A DNA stretch of 64,000 nucleotides. Origin: Pandoraea faecigallinarum (lineage in GTDB: Bacteria > Pseudomonadota > Gammaproteobacteria > Burkholderiales > Burkholderiaceae). Under the pieces are notes generated by a model. The model was not told the DNA's origin, ran no database searches, and worked only from the letters and a program-made list of their open reading frames with translations. Below, piece after piece: positions 54,223 to 62,694 of the stretch. The stretch's first letter is position 1. Each line of letters starts with the position of its first letter. Location of the stretch: the NCBI RefSeq assembly GCF_001029105.3, contig NZ_CP011807.3:248001-312000 (forward strand), in the 5' to 3' direction. The position numbers and the translations under genes are program-made.

Positions 54223-54909
54223 TCAGGCCGCCGCAGCGAGCAACGTCGCACCGTAAGCCAGCACACCGGCGCCAAGCAGGCGCGGCATCCAGACGGTGCG
54301 GTGGCGCAGCGCCACGCCCGCCGCGATGCCGAGGCAATGCAGCATGCCGGTCGCGACCAGGAAGCCGAGCATGTAGTGCATGGCGCTCGCCTCGCCGGGC
54401 AACTCTGCGCCGTGCGCGAACCCGTGGAATACGGCAAATGCCCCGACGGTCACGGCACCGGCCCAGGCGGGCAACCGCGCGCGCGTGGCGAGCATCAGGC
54501 CGAGCACCAGAAGCGAGACGGCGATCATGGGCTCCACGCCCGGCAGCGCGACCCAATGCGTCATGCCGAGCAGACCGCCAGCGGCGAGCATCGCCACGAA
54601 GGCGAGCGGCGCGGCCCACACGCGCTTCGAAGTCAGCGAACTCCACAGCCCCACGACGATCATCGCGCACAGATGGTCCGCGCCGCTTAGCGGGTGCAGC
54701 AAACCCGCGGCGAAGCTGCTGGCTGCGTCGTGCCCCGGATGTCCCGGGTGCGCGAGCGCCGCGCCCGACAACGCAAGCAAGGCGAGACCGGTCGCCACGC
54801 GCACCGCGCGCCGGTGCGCCACGCACGCCGTGACGGAAGCGGAAGGGGACGTGGAAACAGGAACGGCAGTCGTGTCGCGCAAATCGTGAAAGTGTTCGGG
54901 GCGGGGCAT
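54223..54909 (-). CDS. ureJ: HupE/UreJ-family nickel-related membrane protein
   Basis: 228 residues from the ATG at 54909 (GAGG 8 bases upstream). After a basic N-terminus comes a signal-like segment ending [17 protein letters not shown]; a His-rich HPGHPGHD start after cleavage is typical of HupE/Ure[21 protein letters not shown] is the family signature, with [10 protein letters not shown] and about six helices. Likely nickel permease or nickel-linked helper for urease. It sits between ureA and ureB. The long leader suggests a later start is possible. Confidence 0.85.
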   Translation of the reverse strand: MPRPEHFHDLRDTTAVPVSTSPSASVTACVAHRRAVRVATGLALLALSGAALAHPGHPGHDAASSFAAGLLHPLSGADHLCAMIVVGLWSSLTSKRVWAAPLAFVAMLAAGGLLGMTHWVALPGVEPMIAVSLLVLGLMLATRARLPAWAGAVTVGAFAVFHGFAHGAELPGEASAMHYMLGFLVATGMLHCLGIAAGVALRHRTVWMPRLLGAGVLAYGATLLAAAA

Positions 54910-55008
54910 GGGGGGCATCCTCAATCGGTTACTGGGTGATGACGGTTTCGTTGTCGTCGAATCGCACGGGGCGGCGAGATCGGGAGAGATCGGGCCACGG
55001 CATGACAT

Positions 55009-55311
55009 TCAGGGAATCGGGTGATGCACCGTGACGAGCTTGGTGCCGTCCGGGAAGGTGGCTTCGACCTGAATGTCCGGGATCATTTCGGGCACGCCAT
55101 CCATCACGTCGTCACGCGTGAGCAGCGTCGTGCCGTAGTGCATCAGCTCGGCAACGGTACGCCCGTCGCGCGCCGCCTCCATGAGCGCGGCGCTGATGAA
55201 GGCCACGGCTTCCGGATAGTTCAGTTTCAGTCCGCGCGCGCGACGCCGTTCGGCGAGCAGGGCGGCGGTGAAGATGAGCAACTTGTCTTTTTCGCGCGGA
55301 GTGAGCTTCAT
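55009..55311 (-). CDS. ureA: Urease gamma subunit UreA
   Basis: 100 residues, exact family size. [45 protein letters not shown] and [19 protein letters not shown] are diagnostic. First gene of ureA-ureJ-ureB-ureC-ureE-ureF-ureG. It has its own upstream region with an inverted repeat, which fits separation from ureD. Confidence 0.97.
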   Translation of the reverse strand: MKLTPREKDKLLIFTAALLAERRRARGLKLNYPEAVAFISAALMEAARDGRTVAELMHYGTTLLTRDDVMDGVPEMIPDIQVEATFPDGTKLVTVHHPIP

Positions 55312-55389
55312 CGTGACGGTCGAGTTTTCTATGCCAAAGGTTCATGGGCAGCAAGTCGCTACCGTAGATCATAAGCACGGTGCCAACGC

Positions 55390-55419
55390 CACGCCACTGC
55401 GATTTATACAAGTGGCGTG
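55390..55419. promoter_or_regulatory. Inverted repeat in the ureA promoter region
   Basis: CACGCCACT (55390-55398) and AGTGGCGTG (55411-55419), perfect 9-bp arms, 12-base centre. On the minus strand the centre contains TATAAAT, a good -10. It is 79 to 108 bases before the ureA start. An operator for a dimeric repressor, or an mRNA hairpin, is possible. Confidence 0.6.
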
Positions 55420-55527
55420 CTGCGCACCAAAAAGCATGCGTAAATGCCGGAATGCCGGTTTTCGCCGGATGATCATGGCATTTCGACAGGCGAAACATTG
55501 CGGCCGGGCGTCGCCATCGGGCGCCTT

Positions 55528-56250
55528 TCACTGACAGATGAAGCGCTGCAATTCCGGTGTTGACGGTTGCGTGAAAAGCCGTTCCGGCTCACCGGATTCC
55601 CAGATCCTCCCCTCGTGCATGAAGACCACGCGATCCGACACATGGCGTGCAAAACGCATCTCGTGCGTGACGAGAATGAGCGTCATGCCCTCGGCGGCGA
55701 GATCTTCGAGTACCTTGAGGACTTCCGCCACCAGTTCGGGGTCGAGCGCGGATGTAATCTCGTCGCATAGCAGCACCGCCGGGTGCATCGCCAGCGAGCG
55801 GGCAATCGCCACACGCTGCTGCTGGCCGCCGGAGAGTTGCGACGGGTAGCTGTCGAACTTGTCGGCCAGACCGACCTTGGCGAGCATTGTGCGGGCGACG
55901 TCGCGCGCGTCGGCCCTGGATGCCTTTTTCACGACCTTCTGCGCGAGCATCACGTTCTCGCCGGCCGTCAGGTGCGGAAACAGGTTGTATTGCTGGAACA
56001 CCATGCCGACCTTCAGCCGCAGGGCGCGCAGATCGGTGTCGCGTGCGCCGACGAGCACGCCATCCACGTCCACGCTACCGGCATCGAAACGCTCGAGACC
56101 GTTCAGAGTGCGAAGCAGCGTACTTTTTCCCGACCCGCTCTTGCCGATGATCGACACGACCTGACCTCGCTCGACTTCCATGTCGATGCCTCGCAGTACG
56201 GGGTTGTCGCCGAAGCGCTTTTGCATGCCCCTGACCTTAATTAGCGACAT
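55528..56250 (-). CDS. Polar amino-acid ABC transporter ATPase (GlnQ/HisP type)
   Basis: 240 residues. Walker A GKSGSGKST, Q-loop MVFQQYNLFPHLTAGENVMLA, signature LSGGQQQRVAIARSLAM, Walker B VLLCDEITSALDPEL, H loop VTHEMRFARHVSDRVVFM. The FPHLT and THEMRFAR segments mark the polar amino-acid group. Overlaps the preceding permease by 14 bases. Fourth gene of a minus-strand importer lying between ureD and ureA. Confidence 0.9.
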   Translation of the reverse strand: MSLIKVRGMQKRFGDNPVLRGIDMEVERGQVVSIIGKSGSGKSTLLRTLNGLERFDAGSVDVDGVLVGARDTDLRALRLKVGMVFQQYNLFPHLTAGENVMLAQKVVKKASRADARDVARTMLAKVGLADKFDSYPSQLSGGQQQRVAIARSLAMHPAVLLCDEITSALDPELVAEVLKVLEDLAAEGMTLILVTHEMRFARHVSDRVVFMHEGRIWESGEPERLFTQPSTPELQRFICQ

Positions 56251-56887
56251 GGAGTTTCCTTTCGAGATGGCGCGCCCACAGCGAAAGCGGATAGCAGGCG
56301 GCGAAGTAGAGCAGGGCGACGAGACCGTAGACGGTGAAGGGCTGGAACGTCGCGTTGGTCAGCATGGTGCCGGTCTTGGTGAGTTCGTCGAAGCCGATGA
56401 TCGACGCGAGCGCCGTGCTCTTGACGACCTGCACCGAGAATCCGACCGTCGGCGCGATTGCGATGCGCAGCGCCTGCGGCAAGATCACGTGGCGCAGTTG
56501 TTCGACGTAGCCCATGGCGAGGCTCGACGAGGCCTCCCATTGACCATGCGGAATGGCGTCGACGCAGCCGCGCCAGATCTCCGTCAGGTAGGCGCTCGTA
56601 TAGAGCGTGAGACACACGGCGGCGGCGACCCATGGCGACACTTCGAGGCCGAGCAACGGCAGTCCAAAAAACACCAGGAACAACTGCATGAGCAGCGGCG
56701 TGCCCTGAAAGATCTCGATGTACAGCGCGACGGCGCGCGCCGCCCATCGCACCCGCCCGACCCGGATCACCAGCAGCACGAGCGCGACGAGCCCACCGCA
56801 CACGAAGGCGATGAGCGAGAGGACGAGCGTCCAGCGACCGGCGAGCACCAGGCCGCGCAGCATGTCCCACAGTGAGAACTCCGTCAC
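56237..56887 (-). CDS. Polar amino-acid ABC transporter permease 2
   Basis: 216 residues from a GTG that overlaps the previous permease (GTGA) with GGGGAGG before it. HisM/GlnP-type: YIEIFQGTPLLMQLFLVFFGLPLLG, LTLYTSAYLTEIWRGCVDAIPHGQWEASSSLAMGY and LPQALRIAIAPTVGFSVQVVKSTALASIIG. Five membrane helices. Forms a heterodimer with permease 1. Confidence 0.88.
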   Translation of the reverse strand: MTEFSLWDMLRGLVLAGRWTLVLSLIAFVCGGLVALVLLVIRVGRVRWAARAVALYIEIFQGTPLLMQLFLVFFGLPLLGLEVSPWVAAAVCLTLYTSAYLTEIWRGCVDAIPHGQWEASSSLAMGYVEQLRHVILPQALRIAIAPTVGFSVQVVKSTALASIIGFDELTKTGTMLTNATFQPFTVYGLVALLYFAACYPLSLWARHLERKLHVAN

Positions 56888-57570
56888 CGCGCACCTCCCC
56901 GGACCTTTGCCACGCCTCGAAACAGACGCTGGGCACAACGCATCAGCACGCGGCGCAGCGCAATGGCGAGTAACAGATACAGCGCGGTGACGATCAAATA
57001 GCTTTCAAAGGCGCGGAACGTGCGGGACTGCACGAAGTTGGCGGCATACGAGAGATCCGGCACGGAAATTTGCGAGACGACGGCCGAACCGAGCATCACG
57101 ATCACGATCTGGCTGGCAAGTGCGGGAAACACCTTGGCGAACGCCTGCGGCAGGACCACGTGGCGCAGGATTTGCGCGCGCGTCATGGCGAGCGACAGCC
57201 CGGCTTCCGATAAACCGCGCGGCACCGCGCGCATACCGGCGCGCACGATTTCCGTTGCATACGCGCCGAGGTTCAGACTCATGGCGATGAGGGCGGCGCT
57301 CGTCTCGCCGATATGAATGCCGAGACTGGGCAGGCCGAAGAAGATGAAAAACAGCTGGACGATGAACGGCGTGTTGCGGATCCACTCGACGTAGAGTCCG
57401 GCAAACAGCCGGAACCCGTTTGAACCCGCTTCGCGCGCAATGGCGCACAGCGCACCGATGACGACGCCGATGACCGTGGACGCGGCCGTGAGCGCGATCG
57501 TCAGCGCGGCGCCGCGCACGAACAGCATGAAGTATTGCCGCAGATCGGCAAAGTCGAGGGCGTAATGCAT
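56884..57570 (-). CDS. Polar amino-acid ABC transporter permease 1
   Basis: 228 residues. YVEWIRNTPFIVQLFFIFFGLPSLG, LNLGAYATEIVRAGMRAVPRGLSEAGLSLAM and VLPQAFAKVFPALASQIVIVMLGSAVVSQIS are the conserved HisM-type segments. Overlaps permease 2 by four bases. Follows the binding protein by 59 bases. Confidence 0.88.
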   Translation of the reverse strand: MHYALDFADLRQYFMLFVRGAALTIALTAASTVIGVVIGALCAIAREAGSNGFRLFAGLYVEWIRNTPFIVQLFFIFFGLPSLGIHIGETSAALIAMSLNLGAYATEIVRAGMRAVPRGLSEAGLSLAMTRAQILRHVVLPQAFAKVFPALASQIVIVMLGSAVVSQISVPDLSYAANFVQSRTFRAFESYLIVTALYLLLAIALRRVLMRCAQRLFRGVAKVRGGAR

Positions 57571-57629
57571 GAGGTGGACAGTGATGCGTTTGGCGTTTCA
57601 GACGCAGGGAGAGAAACGGAGGCCGGATG

Positions 57630-58493
57630 TCACAGATCGGCCGGCAGCGGCATGCCCAGCCACTTCTGGGAGACCTTGCCGAGCGAGCCGTCGTGTTTCG
57701 CCGCGGCAAGGATCGCGTTGACCTTGGCAAGCAACCGTGGCTCGTTTTTGTTCAGGCCGACGAAGCACGGCGAGTTCTTGATGAGGAACTTCGGCTCGGG
57801 CAGCTTGGGCGGATGCCTGGCGAGAATCGCGGCCGCCACGACGTTGCCGGTCGCAACGAGTTGCACCTGACCCGAGAGGAAGGCCGAGATCGTGCCGTTG
57901 TTGTCCTCGAAGCGTTTGATCGTGGCGTCTGCCGGGGCGATCTTCGAGAGTTCGAGGTCTTCGACCGCGCCGCGCGTCACGCCGACGGTCTTGCCCGACA
58001 GGTCGGCGGGCTTTGACACGGCGATGTCTTTCGGGCCGAACACACCGTTGTAAAACGGCGCGTAGGCATCGGAGAAGTCGATGACCTTTTCGCGTTCGGC
58101 GTTTTTGCCCAGGCTGGAGATCACCAGATCGGCCTTGTTCGTCGTGAGATAGGGCACGCGATTGGCGCTGGTCACGGGGACGAGTTCGAGCTTCACGCCC
58201 ATGCCCCTGGCCAGCAGTACGGCCGTGTCGATGTCGTATCCGGCGGGTTTCATGTCCGGGCCGATGGAGCCGAACGGCGGAAAGTCCTGCGGCACGGCGA
58301 CACGCAATGTGCCGCGCTTGACGATGTCGTCGAGGCCGTCGGCATGGGCGATGCGCGGCGTCGCCATGGCGAGCGCGGCGATTACGCTCGCAGCGAGCAT
58401 CAAGCCGGCAAAAACGCGACGGGCGCGCGCGCGCGCGCCGAGCGTGGCGGCAACGGCTTGGCGTGAGACGGCGGTGCGGGGAAACGGCAGCAT
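57630..58493 (-). CDS. Polar amino-acid ABC transporter binding protein
   Basis: 287 residues, family 3 binding protein. Signal region AGLMLAASVIAALAMATPRIAHA, preceded by a long Arg/Ala-rich leader, so the real start may be downstream. LDDIVKRGTLRVAVPQDFPPFGSIG and GYDIDTAVLLARGMGVKLELVPV are typical; FEDNNGTISAFLSGQVQLVAT is the hinge. The ligand is unknown; position beside urea genes hints at a nitrogen compound. An eight-unit GC dinucleotide run (58423-58438) lies in the leader codons. Confidence 0.88.
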   Translation of the reverse strand: MLPFPRTAVSRQAVAATLGARARARRVFAGLMLAASVIAALAMATPRIAHADGLDDIVKRGTLRVAVPQDFPPFGSIGPDMKPAGYDIDTAVLLARGMGVKLELVPVTSANRVPYLTTNKADLVISSLGKNAEREKVIDFSDAYAPFYNGVFGPKDIAVSKPADLSGKTVGVTRGAVEDLELSKIAPADATIKRFEDNNGTISAFLSGQVQLVATGNVVAAAILARHPPKLPEPKFLIKNSPCFVGLNKNEPRLLAKVNAILAAAKHDGSLGKVSQKWLGMPLPADL

Positions 58494-58896
58494 GGCGGCA
58501 ACCTCGAAAGCGGGGTGGGGAACGAAGCGATTTCGATGTCCGGTATCTGGTCAGACCGGTCGATACTGTGAGGTAGCACGAACCGTGCCCGGCACCGTCG
58601 TTGTGCGCTTTCCCCCGGTACGACGCGCCTGGCGCCGGATATCGACGTGTCAAGCGCGCCGTGCGAGCCGTCGCATTGCCCTGAAGTGGTGCGAAATTCG
58701 CCGAAGGCGGGTGACGTCGGCGAACGCATCCCCAAAGTTGTGCAACGAAGCAGCGCGCGCCGCTGCGTGCCGAGAACGACGCCGGCCCCCGTGGTTCATT
58801 TTCCGATGACACATGTTTTGGCCGAAATACGGAGGAGGCGCAGGGCCGGTCGTGGTATTTGTTGGCATCGCTCATGCTCGCGGCAGGATCTTCCCT
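58494..58896. other. Divergent intergenic region before the repeat protein
   Basis: 403 bases between the binding-protein gene and the repeat-protein gene. No gene, terminator or inverted repeat stands out. TACCTCACAGTATCGA and GGTATCTGGTCAGACC (58540-58575) are the less GC-rich parts and may hold the importer promoter. Confidence 0.4.
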
Positions 58897-60996
58897 ATGG
58901 GGCTCACTCACTCCACGGCTACCCGCTACCAGCTTGTCGCCCCCGCGCCCCGAAGTCATCAGATCGACGTCGTGGATGCGGCTGAGATCGACGTCACTAA
59001 CGATCAGGCCGCCCTGGCAGCCCATGAGGCGATTGCCAACACGCCAGAGTTGAGGCAATTCTGCGATCTGGTCTTTGACGGCGTCGATACAGCGGCGTGC
59101 CGGAAAGCGCTGGCCACCCTGGTCCTTTGCAAGCGTGCCGACGCGCAGCATCAGGGTACCGGCTCGATTCCGGGCAACCGCGAGGGCGCACTGGTGCTGC
59201 TGGCCGAACGTCTCTCGCCCGCCGGGAAAGAAGCGCTGCAGCGGCTCCTTGGCGGAACCGCTGGAAACAACGGCTTTGCAAAATACCTCTCTGAACCAGA
59301 CGGGCTGTGTCTGGCCGGCCATGCGTGCTGGAGGCAAGGCAAGGACAATGTCCTCGCAGGGGCCCGCGCGAAGGCCGCAGAAGACTACGAGACGGCCGGT
59401 GATGTCTACAAGCTGGCCGGCCGGGCCAGTTGGGCTGCAGACGCCTACCGTCAGGCCGCAGAGATCCACATGCAGGCAGCACGGTATGAACTGGCGGCGG
59501 AAATCTACAAGATGGCTGCGGGCGTCTACACGCACGCGAAGCGGTTGCCGCAAGCCGCAGAAGCCTACGGCATGGCCTCCCGGGCTCACTGGTGCGCGGG
59601 CCAGCCCGAGTTGGCCGCCGAAACCGGCCTGATGTCCGGCGAGGTCTGCATGATGGGCGCCGAAACCCTCGCAGCGGACGATCGAAACGAAGCCTGTCTG
59701 ATGGCGACATTCGCCTTCAGCATGGCCGCGCAAATCTACGCGGAGAATCATCTGCCCGAGAAGAGCGTGGAAGCCGGCACGAAAGCCATACAAGCCATCC
59801 TGGGGATCGATCCGCAGGAAGGCGGGGCAGACGCGTATACGAGCATCGCCCACGCCTATAAGGCGGTCGCAAAGGCCTATGCGAGGGCCGGCCTGAACGA
59901 GAAGGCCGCGGAAGTTGAATTGTGTGCCGCAAAAAACTACTGGAACGCTGCAGACGCCCATAGGCAGGCGGGACAGTACGAGAAGGCTGCGAAAGCCCAG
60001 AGGCAGGCCGCGGGCGCTTACAAGGCGGCTGGAATGTCGTACAAACAGGCGGACCGGCATAACGAGGCCGTAGAATCCTTCCTTATGGCCGCACAAGCCC
60101 ACCTTCGCGCCGCGGAAACTTATGGGAGGAATGCACAAATAGCAAAAAGCTACCTGGCGGCCGCGGCGCTTTACGCGGAAGCAGGGAATGGTGAGCGGGC
60201 CGCAGCAACCTACATGTTGGCCGCGGCGGCCAGTGAGCAGGCAGGCTGGTTCAGTACAGCTGCAAAAGCCTTCAGCAGTGCCGCAAAGTTCTATAGGTGC
60301 CTGAATCGGCACGACCGCGCCGAAGACGCCTACCGGATGGCGGCAAAAAACTACATGGCGGTTGCGAAAGCCAGCACGGATGCGGGGTGGCGCTTGCAGG
60401 CTGCAGACGCCCGCCTGCAGGCGGCGAAAGCTTACGCGCAGGCGAGTCTGCCCAAGGAGGCCGCAGCAGCCTGCCGCGAGGCCGAAACCGCCTACATCAA
60501 GGCGGGCCGGCCCGAGCGGGCCGCACAAGCCTCCGCGCAGGCCAGCCGGTTCGACATCAGAGCCTCCGGACCGCAGTTGAGCCGGGCAGAGGTGATCAAA
60601 GCCATCAATGAAGCCATAGCATCGCGTCAAGAAGGCCTTAAGAAGGGCATGCGGTCAGGCGAGATTACCCTTCGCATGGAAGAGTGCCGGGATATCTTCT
60701 CGTTTGTCGATTTCGACGCGGGCGCGGACGTGGAGTGGTGTCTGGTGAGCAGAGGCGGCGAGAAAAACATCTATGACTTCGTCACCGCGTCGACCGCGAT
60801 TTCAATGCAAAATGTCCATCCAATCCTGCGACGCGAGCTGCGAGAAGGGGACGTGCTTCAGGGGCATGACGTTCTGGCCCCTCTGTTGACGGCGTCACCC
60901 GTTGAACCCGAAGGTTTGGAGGCTGCGATGGACGAGCCAATCGCAGCGCCGGAAGACACTGCAAATTCGTCGACCAACGTGCCGTCTCAGAAATGA
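58897..60996 (+). CDS. Large alpha-helical repeat protein (SNAP/TPR-like), function unknown
   Basis: 699 residues from the ATG at 58897 (AGGA 8 bases before); an ATG 28 codons upstream is possible. No signal peptide or membrane helix. Residues 160 to about 555 are tandem helical repeats with 20-residue spacing (for example AADAYRQAAEIHMQAARYEL then AAEIYKMAAGVYTHAKRLPQ), in places stretched to 27. The pattern A-A-x-x-Y-x-x-A-A-x-x-Y-x-x-A resembles the helices of eukaryotic alpha-SNAP and TPR-like solenoids. Residues 1-159 and 561-699 are non-repetitive; the C-terminal part (RDIFSFVDFDAGADVEWCLV, GEKNIYDFVTASTAIS) matches no family I know. It runs against all its neighbours, between ureD and the amino-acid importer, and ends 18 bases from ureD. 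Confidence 0.7.
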   Translation: MGLTHSTATRYQLVAPAPRSHQIDVVDAAEIDVTNDQAALAAHEAIANTPELRQFCDLVFDGVDTAACRKALATLVLCKRADAQHQGTGSIPGNREGALVLLAERLSPAGKEALQRLLGGTAGNNGFAKYLSEPDGLCLAGHACWRQGKDNVLAGARAKAAEDYETAGDVYKLAGRASWAADAYRQAAEIHMQAARYELAAEIYKMAAGVYTHAKRLPQAAEAYGMASRAHWCAGQPELAAETGLMSGEVCMMGAETLAADDRNEACLMATFAFSMAAQIYAENHLPEKSVEAGTKAIQAILGIDPQEGGADAYTSIAHAYKAVAKAYARAGLNEKAAEVELCAAKNYWNAADAHRQAGQYEKAAKAQRQAAGAYKAAGMSYKQADRHNEAVESFLMAAQAHLRAAETYGRNAQIAKSYLAAAALYAEAGNGERAAATYMLAAAASEQAGWFSTAAKAFSSAAKFYRCLNRHDRAEDAYRMAAKNYMAVAKASTDAGWRLQAADARLQAAKAYAQASLPKEAAAACREAETAYIKAGRPERAAQASAQASRFDIRASGPQLSRAEVIKAINEAIASRQEGLKKGMRSGEITLRMEECRDIFSFVDFDAGADVEWCLVSRGGEKNIYDFVTASTAISMQNVHPILRRELREGDVLQGHDVLAPLLTASPVEPEGLEAAMDEPIAAPEDTANSSTNVPSQK

Positions 60997-61014
60997 CTTT
61001 GCCTGGTGAGCGGA

Positions 61015-61953
61015 TCACGTCGACCAGATCCGCAGCGGCTCGGCCGGCGCGCCGTGAACGAGCGGGCGCAGCTTGAGCCAGTGCGCGATGAGCAGTTGCC
61101 GCGCGGCCTCCATGTCGTGACTCAGCACGCGGAGCACGAGCACGTTGCCCGGCAGGCACGTCACGCCCGCGCGGATCCGGTCGTCGAACGGCAGGCCTTC
61201 GGCCAGCGACTCGGCCAACGCGCGCGTGCATGCCGGAGCCACCGCCCAAAGCGCCGCGAAGACGGAAAACCCGGCCAGTCCTGTCGCGCCGGCGCGTTGG
61301 GCGTCGTCGGCGCCGAGCACCGCCTGCTCGGCCCATAGCAGCCGTTCCTGTGCGTCGCGCAGTTCGAAGTTCGAGCGCCAGCGCCCCTGCGTCCATTGCT
61401 CGCCCGACGCCTGGCGGCCGAGCAATGTGGCATCCCAGCCGATGGCGGTCGCGTTTTCGCCGAGTCGCACGGTAATGCGCTGGCGCGCGTCCGCATGCTC
61501 GAACACGATGTTCTCCAATGGCAGCCAGTCGAGTTTCGCACCGTCGCGAACCGCGAGGGTGATGTCCTGTGTGCCGAAGCGGCCTTGCGACTTGTACCAC
61601 TTGGTCGCGCCGGGCGTCGTGAGCACCGCATGGGCGTTTGCGCCGACCTCGACATCGATGGTCAACGCGTCGCCGCCCGCTATGCCGCCGGGCGGATGTA
61701 CCACCACCGCATGGCAGATGCCGGGCCCTTCCGGATGCAGCGACTTCTGCACGACGAGCGGCCCCGTGTGGCGTCGCGTGGCAAGCACGGTGCGCGTGTC
61801 ATGGCGAACGAAGCCGAGCGTCAGTCCGGCATGCCAGCCGGTGTCTGCCGATGCAGACGTCGCAGCAGACGCAGGGGACGACGACGGGGACGACGACGGG
61901 GACGACGCGTCATCGGATGTGTCGATGGCAGATGGGGCGTGCGAAGCGTTCAT
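61015..61953 (-). CDS. ureD: Urease accessory protein UreD
   Basis: 312 residues. Scaffold that binds apo-urease with UreF and UreG. LTLGFVRHDTRTVLATRRHTGPLVVQKSLHPEGPG, VVHPPGGIAGGDALTIDVEV, LTTPGATKWYKSQG, LPLENIVFEHADARQRI are UreD marks. The first 40 residues are Ser/Pro/Ala/Asp-rich and encoded by a GC-rich 12-base repeat (near 61874-61907), so the true start may be later. It follows urtE by 37 bases and is parted from ureA by about 5.7 kb. Confidence 0.95.
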   Translation of the reverse strand: MNASHAPSAIDTSDDASSPSSSPSSSPASAATSASADTGWHAGLTLGFVRHDTRTVLATRRHTGPLVVQKSLHPEGPGICHAVVVHPPGGIAGGDALTIDVEVGANAHAVLTTPGATKWYKSQGRFGTQDITLAVRDGAKLDWLPLENIVFEHADARQRITVRLGENATAIGWDATLLGRQASGEQWTQGRWRSNFELRDAQERLLWAEQAVLGADDAQRAGATGLAGFSVFAALWAVAPACTRALAESLAEGLPFDDRIRAGVTCLPGNVLVLRVLSHDMEAARQLLIAHWLKLRPLVHGAPAEPLRIWST

Positions 61954-61990
61954 GCAATCCGGTATTGGTCAGGAAGGGACAGACGCCAGC

Positions 61991-62692
61991 TTACACCGCC
62001 ACCATGTGCCGCACGCCATCGGCCTCCATGTCCTTGCCGAGTCCGCTTGCGACAATCGCGCCACGACTCATCACGCGATAGTGATCGGCAAGTTCGAGAG
62101 CGAAGTCGTAATACTGTTCGACGAGCAGCACGGTCATGCCGCGCTCGTCGACGAGGCGTCGCAACGTCCGTCCGATATCCTTGATGCTCGACGGCTGAAT
62201 ACCTTCGGTCGGTTCGTCGAGAATCAGAAGTTGCGGCTCGCTCATGAGGGCGCGTCCGATGGCGAGCTGCTGCTGCTGGCCGCCGGACAGATCGCCGCCG
62301 CGCCGCTGCTTCATGTCGCGCAGCACCGGAAACAATTCGTAGATGTCGTCGGGCACGCCGCGTTTCGCGTCGCGCGCCGGTCGGCTCGCGGCACCGATCA
62401 GCAGGTTCTCTTCGACACTCAGACGCGGAAAGATCTCGCGCCCCTGCGGCACGTACGCCAGCCCGTCCGACACGCGGGCATACGACGGCGCGCCCGTGAT
62501 CGTCCTGCCGCGCCATGCGATGCTGCCCGACTTCACCGGCACCACGCCCATGAGGCATTTGAGCAACGTTGTCTTGCCGACGCCGTTGCGACCGAGCAGC
62601 ACGGTAAGTTGCGCATCGGGCACCGTGAATTCCACATTGCGCAGGATGTGGCTGCCGCTGTAGTACTGATTGAGTGCGTGAATTTCCAGCAT
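61991..62692 (-). CDS. urtE: Urea ABC transporter ATPase UrtE
   Basis: 233 residues. Walker A GRNGVGKTT, Q-loop YVPQGREIFPRLSVEENLLIG, signature LSGGQQQQLAIGRAL, Walker B LLILDEPTEGIQPSSI, H loop VEQYYDFALEL. EIHALNQYYSGSHILRNV and EGIQPS place it in the UrtE group rather than LivF. Starts two bases after urtD and precedes ureD. Confidence 0.94.
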   Translation of the reverse strand: MLEIHALNQYYSGSHILRNVEFTVPDAQLTVLLGRNGVGKTTLLKCLMGVVPVKSGSIAWRGRTITGAPSYARVSDGLAYVPQGREIFPRLSVEENLLIGAASRPARDAKRGVPDDIYELFPVLRDMKQRRGGDLSGGQQQQLAIGRALMSEPQLLILDEPTEGIQPSSIKDIGRTLRRLVDERGMTVLLVEQYYDFALELADHYRVMSRGAIVASGLGKDMEADGVRHMVAV

Positions 62693-62694
62693 GC

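Noticed and set aside
55312..55527. Sigma-54 promoter (GG-N10-GC) before ureA, suggested by TTGGCACCGTGC on the minus strand
   Set aside because: The -24 part fits but the -12 GC is not at the right distance; no convincing NtrC site was found.
57598..60630. A 1010-codon open frame on the minus strand, opposite the repeat protein
   Set aside because: It spans the binding-protein gene and the repeat protein in a shifted or antisense frame, has Cys-rich low-complexity text and no domain. High GC and the repetitive sense codons explain its openness.
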